From Actinomycetales bacterium (GTDB taxonomy: Bacteria > Actinomycetota > Actinomycetes > Actinomycetales > JAHECE01), in assembly GCA_024641895.1 (NCBI GenBank), contig JAHECE010000024.1, forward strand, positions 1 to 17,099: DNA of 17,099 bases, given 5' to 3'. Position 1 is the stretch's first letter. Each line of letters begins with the position of its first letter. Made by a program: the position numbers and the translations under genes. The notes beneath the pieces were generated by a model. The model was not told where the DNA came from, ran no database searches, and saw only the letters and a program-made list of their open reading frames with translations. Below are positions 14,369-17,099 of the stretch, in pieces.

Positions 14369-14503
14369 TCATACGTCGATTCCGTAAGCCTGCGGTAACC
14401 CGTGCGGTGCTCGACGCTCACCGGCGTCATGCGTGCGACGATGAGCCGCGTCAGAGGGACCAGCGAACGTCGCGGTCCGACGCCCGTCGCGAGGAGGAGC
14501 ACC
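14369..14503. promoter_or_regulatory. divergent intergenic region, Moco enzyme / DUF6457
   Basis: The 135 bp between two divergent starts should hold two promoters, but I recognise no clear -35/-10 pair. The right end carries a strong ribosome site (GAGGAGGAG at 14491-14499) for the DUF6457 gene. A weak inverted repeat CGGTG (14405-14409) / CACCG (14419-14423) is present. In-frame GTG/ATG codons upstream (from 14402) could extend the DUF6457 protein but lack a ribosome site. Confidence 0.4.
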
Positions 14504-14815
14504 ATGGCCGGATCGGACTCCGCGGAGCAGCCCCGAGGTCGGCGTCCGGCTGGACGGATCGACGACTGGACGGCTGAGCTCGCCGACGTCCTCGGGGCGA
14601 AGGGTGCCCCTGTCGACGTCGCCCGGCTGCTGGACGTCGCGCGGGACGTCGCGCACGGTGTGGATCGCCCGGCAGTGCCCATCACCCTCTTCCTGCTCGG
14701 TTACGCGGCCGGGCAGCAGGGCGGCACCGAGGCCGCCGTCGCGGCCGGCTGCATCCAGATCGAGCGGCTCGCCGCCGAGTGGGCCGAGCGCGACGGCAGG
14801 GCCGGGACGCCCTGA
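14504..14815 (+). CDS. stand-alone DUF6457 domain protein (103 aa), putative Moco accessory factor
   Basis: Seen: a disordered N-terminus (1-17), then a mostly helical domain (18-95) with IDDWTAELADVLGA, DVARLLDVARDVAHGVDRPAVPITLFLLGYAAG (39-70) and an amphipathic helix ending AAEWAERDG. The segment RLLDVARDVAHGVDRPA..TLFLLGYAAG is what I recognise as DUF6457. There is no signal peptide; the FLLGYAAG stretch is too short for a membrane span. The ATG at 14504 has GAGGAGGAG 4 nt upstream. MoaD starts 1 nt after the stop, so both proteins are made together. Known (recalled): this domain occurs next to or fused behind MobA-like nucleotidyltransferases in actinobacteria. Inferred: a partner of MobA, MoaD or the adjacent Moco enzyme. 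No biochemical activity is known to me. Confidence 0.85.
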   Translation: MAGSDSAEQPRGRRPAGRIDDWTAELADVLGAKGAPVDVARLLDVARDVAHGVDRPAVPITLFLLGYAAGQQGGTEAAVAAGCIQIERLAAEWAERDGRAGTP

Positions 14816-14816
14816 C

Positions 14817-15053
14817 GTGCCGACGGTCCGATACTTCGCGGCGGCTGCCGAGGCCGCAGGCCGAGAGTCCGACGTGCTGACCGGGGTCACGGTCGGCGAG
14901 CTGCGCTCCGCGATGGTCGCGCTCCACGGAGCCGGCCTCGAACGCGTCCTCAGCCGCTGCTCGGTGCTCGTCAGCGGGCTGCGGGGTGACGATCGCACTG
15001 GCGTGGCCCCGGACGACGTCGTCGACGTGCTACCGCCGTTCGCGGGCGGCTGA
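14817..15053 (+). CDS. moaD: MoaD/ThiS family sulfur carrier, molybdopterin synthase small subunit (78 aa)
   Basis: Role: carries sulfur as a C-terminal thiocarboxylate to MoaE for conversion of cPMP to molybdopterin. Seen: a beta-grasp protein starting VPTVRYFAAAAEAAGRES, with a middle strand CSVLVSGLR (48-56) and the end DDVVDVLPPFAGG, the last two residues being the obligatory Gly-Gly. The GTG start at 14817 lies 1 nt after the DUF6457 stop with no good ribosome site, so translation probably depends on coupling. Earlier starts in this frame (from 14604) overlap DUF6457 and are rejected. MoeZ, encoded at 8795, is its likely activating enzyme. MoaE is not in the window. The other possibility, a ThiS or other carrier, is less likely in this setting. 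Confidence 0.92.
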   Translation: MPTVRYFAAAAEAAGRESDVLTGVTVGELRSAMVALHGAGLERVLSRCSVLVSGLRGDDRTGVAPDDVVDVLPPFAGG

Positions 15054-15161
15054 GTCGCCTGCCGCCGGTCGAGCGGCTGGGGACCACCCGGGATCGTTCA
15101 CGGCCGCCGACAACTCACCTTCGTCCCGTCCCGGGGTTGACGTGTGTGCTAGCCCTGGGTC
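15054..15161. other. gap between moaD and the MDR gene, with a possible -35 box
   Basis: The gap holds a small stem, GCCGC (15061-15065) with GCGGC (15073-15077), just after moaD, and TTGACG at 15137-15142. A matching -10 hexamer at the normal spacing would fall on the ATG at 15162, so no complete promoter can be claimed. No ribosome site is seen in front of that ATG. Confidence 0.25.
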
Positions 15162-16145
15162 ATGACCTATGTCTACGCCGTAAGTCACGATGCCCAGGGC
15201 TCGCTCGACGGACTGGCAGTGGTCGACGGACCGTTGACCGCCGCCGCGACGGAGATCGTTCCCGCGGAGTGGGTCAGAGTGCGAGTCCGGGCCGTGTCGC
15301 TCAACCATCACGACCTCTGGAGCCTTCGCGGCGTCGGGTTGAGGCCCGACCAGCTGCCGATGGTGCTCGGCACCGATGCCGCCGGCGTGGACGATTCCGG
15401 TCGCGACGTGATCGTCCACTGCGTCGTCGCGTCCGCGGGATTCGACGGCGACGAGACGCTTGACCCGAGGCGAACCCTCCTGTCGGAGCGCTTCCCCGGC
15501 ACGATGGCGCCGGAGGTCTGGGTGCCGGCGAGGAACCTCGTACCCAAGGAACCCGCGCTGACCTGGGCAGAAGCTGCGAGCCTGCCGACGGCCTATCTCA
15601 CCGCGTATCGCATGCTGTTCACCGCCGCCGGATTGAGACCGGGGCAGACCGTCCTTGTCCAGGGTGCGGGCGGCGGGGTCGTCACGGCTGCCATCGTGCT
15701 CGGGCGTGCTGCCGGGCTGCGGGTATGGGTGACCGGTCGCGATCCGGGTCGACGGAGGCGAGCGGTCGAGCTCGGGGCGCATCAGGCGTTCGAGACCGGG
15801 GCGCGGCTCCCCGAGCAGGTCGATGCCGTCATGGAAGTGGTCGGCGAGGCCACCTGGTCCCACTCCCTCAAGGCGTTGAAGCCAGGCGGAGTCGTCGTCG
15901 TCGCCGGAGCGACCGCGGGTGATGCGCCGTCGGCCGATCTCCGTCGCATGTTCTTCCGTGGGCTGCGGGTTCACGGCGTGACGGCGGGGACCCGGGCGGA
16001 GCTGGTCGCGGTCCAGGCCTTCCTCGTCGCAGCCGGGGTGCGACCGGCGATCGACTCGGTCCGGCCGATGGCCGAGGCTGCCGATGCCTTCGCTCGCCTT
16101 GCGAGCGGGGAGGCGTTCGGCAAGGTCGTGCTGACGCACGAGTAG
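15162..16145 (+). CDS. zinc-independent MDR family oxidoreductase, quinone-oxidoreductase-like (327 aa)
   Basis: Seen: a GroES-like N-terminal domain (about 1-125, with VRVRVRAVSLNHHDLWSLRGVGL and VLGTDAAGVDDSG) and a Rossmann domain with the NAD(P)-binding VLVQGAGGGVVTAAIVL (164-180), followed by LKALKPGGVVVVAGAT (237-251) and a C-terminal ASGEAFGKVVLTHE. The four structural-zinc cysteines and the catalytic Cys of zinc alcohol dehydrogenases are missing, so it resembles NADPH:quinone oxidoreductases or enoyl reductases of the MDR superfamily. Length is typical. The ATG at 15162 is chosen from the alignment of the N-terminal strand; it lacks a ribosome site, so a leaderless transcript or a later start is possible. 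The substrate is unknown and a link with Moco genes is not evident. Confidence 0.88.
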   Translation: MTYVYAVSHDAQGSLDGLAVVDGPLTAAATEIVPAEWVRVRVRAVSLNHHDLWSLRGVGLRPDQLPMVLGTDAAGVDDSGRDVIVHCVVASAGFDGDETLDPRRTLLSERFPGTMAPEVWVPARNLVPKEPALTWAEAASLPTAYLTAYRMLFTAAGLRPGQTVLVQGAGGGVVTAAIVLGRAAGLRVWVTGRDPGRRRRAVELGAHQAFETGARLPEQVDAVMEVVGEATWSHSLKALKPGGVVVVAGATAGDAPSADLRRMFFRGLRVHGVTAGTRAELVAVQAFLVAAGVRPAIDSVRPMAEAADAFARLASGEAFGKVVLTHE

Positions 16146-16396
16146 GCCTGCCGAGGGCGGCCGGCTGCGGGGGCTGCTGAGCTGAGGCTTGCGCTCGACC
16201 GGCTCGCGCCGTTGGACCGCCGCTCCACGGGCACGCCGCGCCTCGTCGGGCACGCTGCACCTTTCCTCGGCAGGGCGGGGCTGCTCGGGGTGTCTTCGCC
16301 TCGCCGGTCCGCCGAGCGTCCTGTCGCCTGAACGGCTGAATGGCGCCCGTGAGGAGACCTGGATGGGCCGGTTCGGACGTGGTCATGTCAGCTCGC
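16146..16396. other. 251-bp convergent intergenic region with no recognised element
   Basis: The MDR gene (plus) and the HNH gene (minus) converge here. I find no coding pattern, tRNA-like fold or clear terminator. GC-rich short symmetries are present but none is longer than about 5 bp. Long readings that cross this stretch belong to shadows of the neighbouring genes. Confidence 0.5.
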
Positions 16397-17099
16397 TCAG
16401 GCGTGGAGTTGCCAGGGGTGCTGGGGTGTGGTGGTGCGGGGGTCGTGGATGTGGTGGCCGTGGCGGTTGAAGAATTGCCAGTGGTTGCGGGGTGCGGGGT
16501 TGCGGGGTGCGGGGTTGGTGGTGCCTGGTCCGGCTGTGTCTTTGCCGGTGGCGCGGGTGATGGTGATGGCGTGGGTGTGGACGTGGGTGTGGTGGTGCCA
16601 GCAGAGCAGGATGCCGTCGTCGGCTCGGGTGGTGCCGTGTTGGGCGTACCACCAGATGGAGTGGTGGATCTCGCCTTCTGCTGGTGGTGCGTCGCAGCCG
16701 GGGTATTGGCAGTGTCGGTCGCGGGCGATGATGGCGCGGCGTTGGCCGGGGGTGAACAGGCGTTTGGTGCGTCCGGAGTCCAGGACTTCGGAGGCGGGTC
16801 CGAAGATGACGCGGGAGAGTTCGCTGTCGCAGGCCAGGCGGGCGAGGAGGCCGTGGGGCAGGGGTGTGCCGTCGTCGAGCTCGGCCGGGGCCGCGCCCTG
16901 CAGGGCGTCGTAGTCGAGGGCGCCGGGAATGACCAGGGCGGGTGTGGGTTCATGGTCACCGCCGCGGTGACCCTTGCCTGATCTGGCCTTCGACGGTCTC
17001 GTGGCGCTCGGGGGTCTCGCGGCGCTCGGGGGTCTCGTGGCGCTCGGGGGTCTCGTGGCGCTCGGGGGTCTCGTGGCGCTCGGGGTCGTGGGTGGGGGG
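16397..17099 (-). CDS. HNH endonuclease-like protein of the DUF222/13E12 type, 5' part missing
   Basis: Only the C-terminal part is in the window. Seen in the frame ending with TGA at 16399-16397: PALVIPGALDYDALQGAAPAEL, GRTKRLFTPGQRRAIIARD, then the HNH core CQYPGCDAPPAEGEIHHSIWWYAQHG..RADDGILLCWHHHTHVH (two zinc Cys pairs, His-His, and the third His cluster; the middle Asn position reads Gly), and a tail WQFFNRHGHHIHDP...WQLHA. Known: such proteins carry an N-terminal DUF222 (13E12 repeat) domain and occur in many copies in actinobacteria. Their role is unproven. Upstream of about 16995 the sequence becomes an 18-bp tandem repeat. The HNH frame stays open to the edge there but reads SATRPP with rare AGA codons, whereas a neighbouring frame (ETPERH) has better codon use. 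A frameshift, real or from assembly, is therefore possible. Confidence 0.85.
   Translation of the reverse strand, partial: PPPTTPSATRPPSATRPPSATRPPSAARPPSATRPSKARSGKGHRGGDHEPTPALVIPGALDYDALQGAAPAELDDGTPLPHGLLARLACDSELSRVIFGPASEVLDSGRTKRLFTPGQRRAIIARDRHCQYPGCDAPPAEGEIHHSIWWYAQHGTTRADDGILLCWHHHTHVHTHAITITRATGKDTAGPGTTNPAPRNPAPRNHWQFFNRHGHHIHDPRTTTPQHPWQLHA
16483..16512. repeat. 15-bp tandem duplication in the HNH gene tail
   Basis: Two identical 15-nt copies (16483-16497 and 16498-16512) encode NPAPR repeated twice between the HNH core and the conserved C-terminal tail. Confidence 0.7.
16995..17084. repeat. five tandem copies of an 18-bp repeat at the window edge
   Basis: The unit GGTCTCGTGGCGCTCGGG is present at 16995, 17013, 17031, 17049 and 17067. 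Only the second copy differs, by one base (T to C). The array lies inside the presumed linker of the HNH-family gene; 18 bp equals six codons, so copy changes keep the frame. A partly related G-rich stretch follows to the end of the window. Confidence 0.93.

Noticed and set aside
14161..14685. 174-codon minus-strand reading frame across the divergent region at 14369-14503
   Set aside because: No domain; it overlaps the Moco enzyme and DUF6457 genes in other frames.
15868..16959. 363-codon minus-strand reading frame at the right end
   Set aside because: Pro/Thr/Ser-rich nonsense in the wrong frame of the HNH gene, running through the intergenic gap into antisense of the MDR gene.
16340..16981. 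213-codon plus-strand reading frame opposite the HNH gene
   Set aside because: Gly/Val-rich shadow; the HNH core with its Cys and His residues reads on the minus strand.
16995..17084. CRISPR-like array
   Set aside because: The copies are directly adjacent with no unique spacers, so this is a tandem repeat.

Overview
The window is very GC-rich, with codons ending almost always in G or C, frequent GTG starts and genes packed with 4-bp start/stop overlaps. Together with the gene families present (TreX-TreY-TreZ trehalose synthesis, a MoeZ-type adenylyltransferase-rhodanese, an SseA-SufE pair, a DUF6457 protein and a DUF222/13E12-type HNH protein) this points to an actinobacterium. A member of the Micrococcales, perhaps Cellulomonas-like, is my guess; the genus cannot be fixed by reading alone. 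I see no tRNA, rRNA, CRISPR array or prophage.

Left half (1-8685, all on the minus strand, transcribed right to left): treX/glgX, treY and treZ make trehalose from glycogen or malto-oligosaccharides. TreX removes branches, TreY turns the reducing end of the chain into a trehalosyl unit, and TreZ releases trehalose. The same strand continues with sseA (thiosulfate/3-mercaptopyruvate sulfurtransferase), sufE (sulfur acceptor, overlapping sseA by 4 bp) and a small UspA-like protein. TreX to TreY is tightly coupled (2-nt gap); the treZ-sseA gap (125 bp) contains hairpins and may be a transcription-unit boundary.

Right half (8795-15053): this is a molybdenum cofactor (Moco) locus, divergent from treX. 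A plus-strand operon moeZ-moeA-moaC-mobA has overlaps at every junction. It converges on a minus-strand gene for a polytopic membrane protein with a sulfite-oxidase-type Moco domain. That gene is divergent from a second plus-strand pair, a stand-alone DUF6457 protein and MoaD. MoeZ adenylates and sulfurates the C-terminal Gly-Gly of MoaD, MoaC makes cPMP, MoeA inserts molybdate, MobA adds a nucleotide, and the membrane enzyme is a plausible client. MoaA, MoaE and MogA are not in the window.

Far right (15162-17099): a zinc-less MDR/quinone-oxidoreductase-like gene on the plus strand, a 251-bp gap without a gene, and the 3' part of a minus-strand HNH endonuclease-like gene. The upstream part of that gene runs into five 18-bp tandem repeats at the window edge.

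The points most worth a second look are the 11-bp perfect inverted repeat in the treX/moeZ divergent region, the 5-TM Moco enzyme with an internal twin-arginine motif before TM5 (probable dual Sec/Tat insertion), the free-standing DUF6457 protein next to MoaD, and the reading-frame problem at the repeat edge of the HNH gene.
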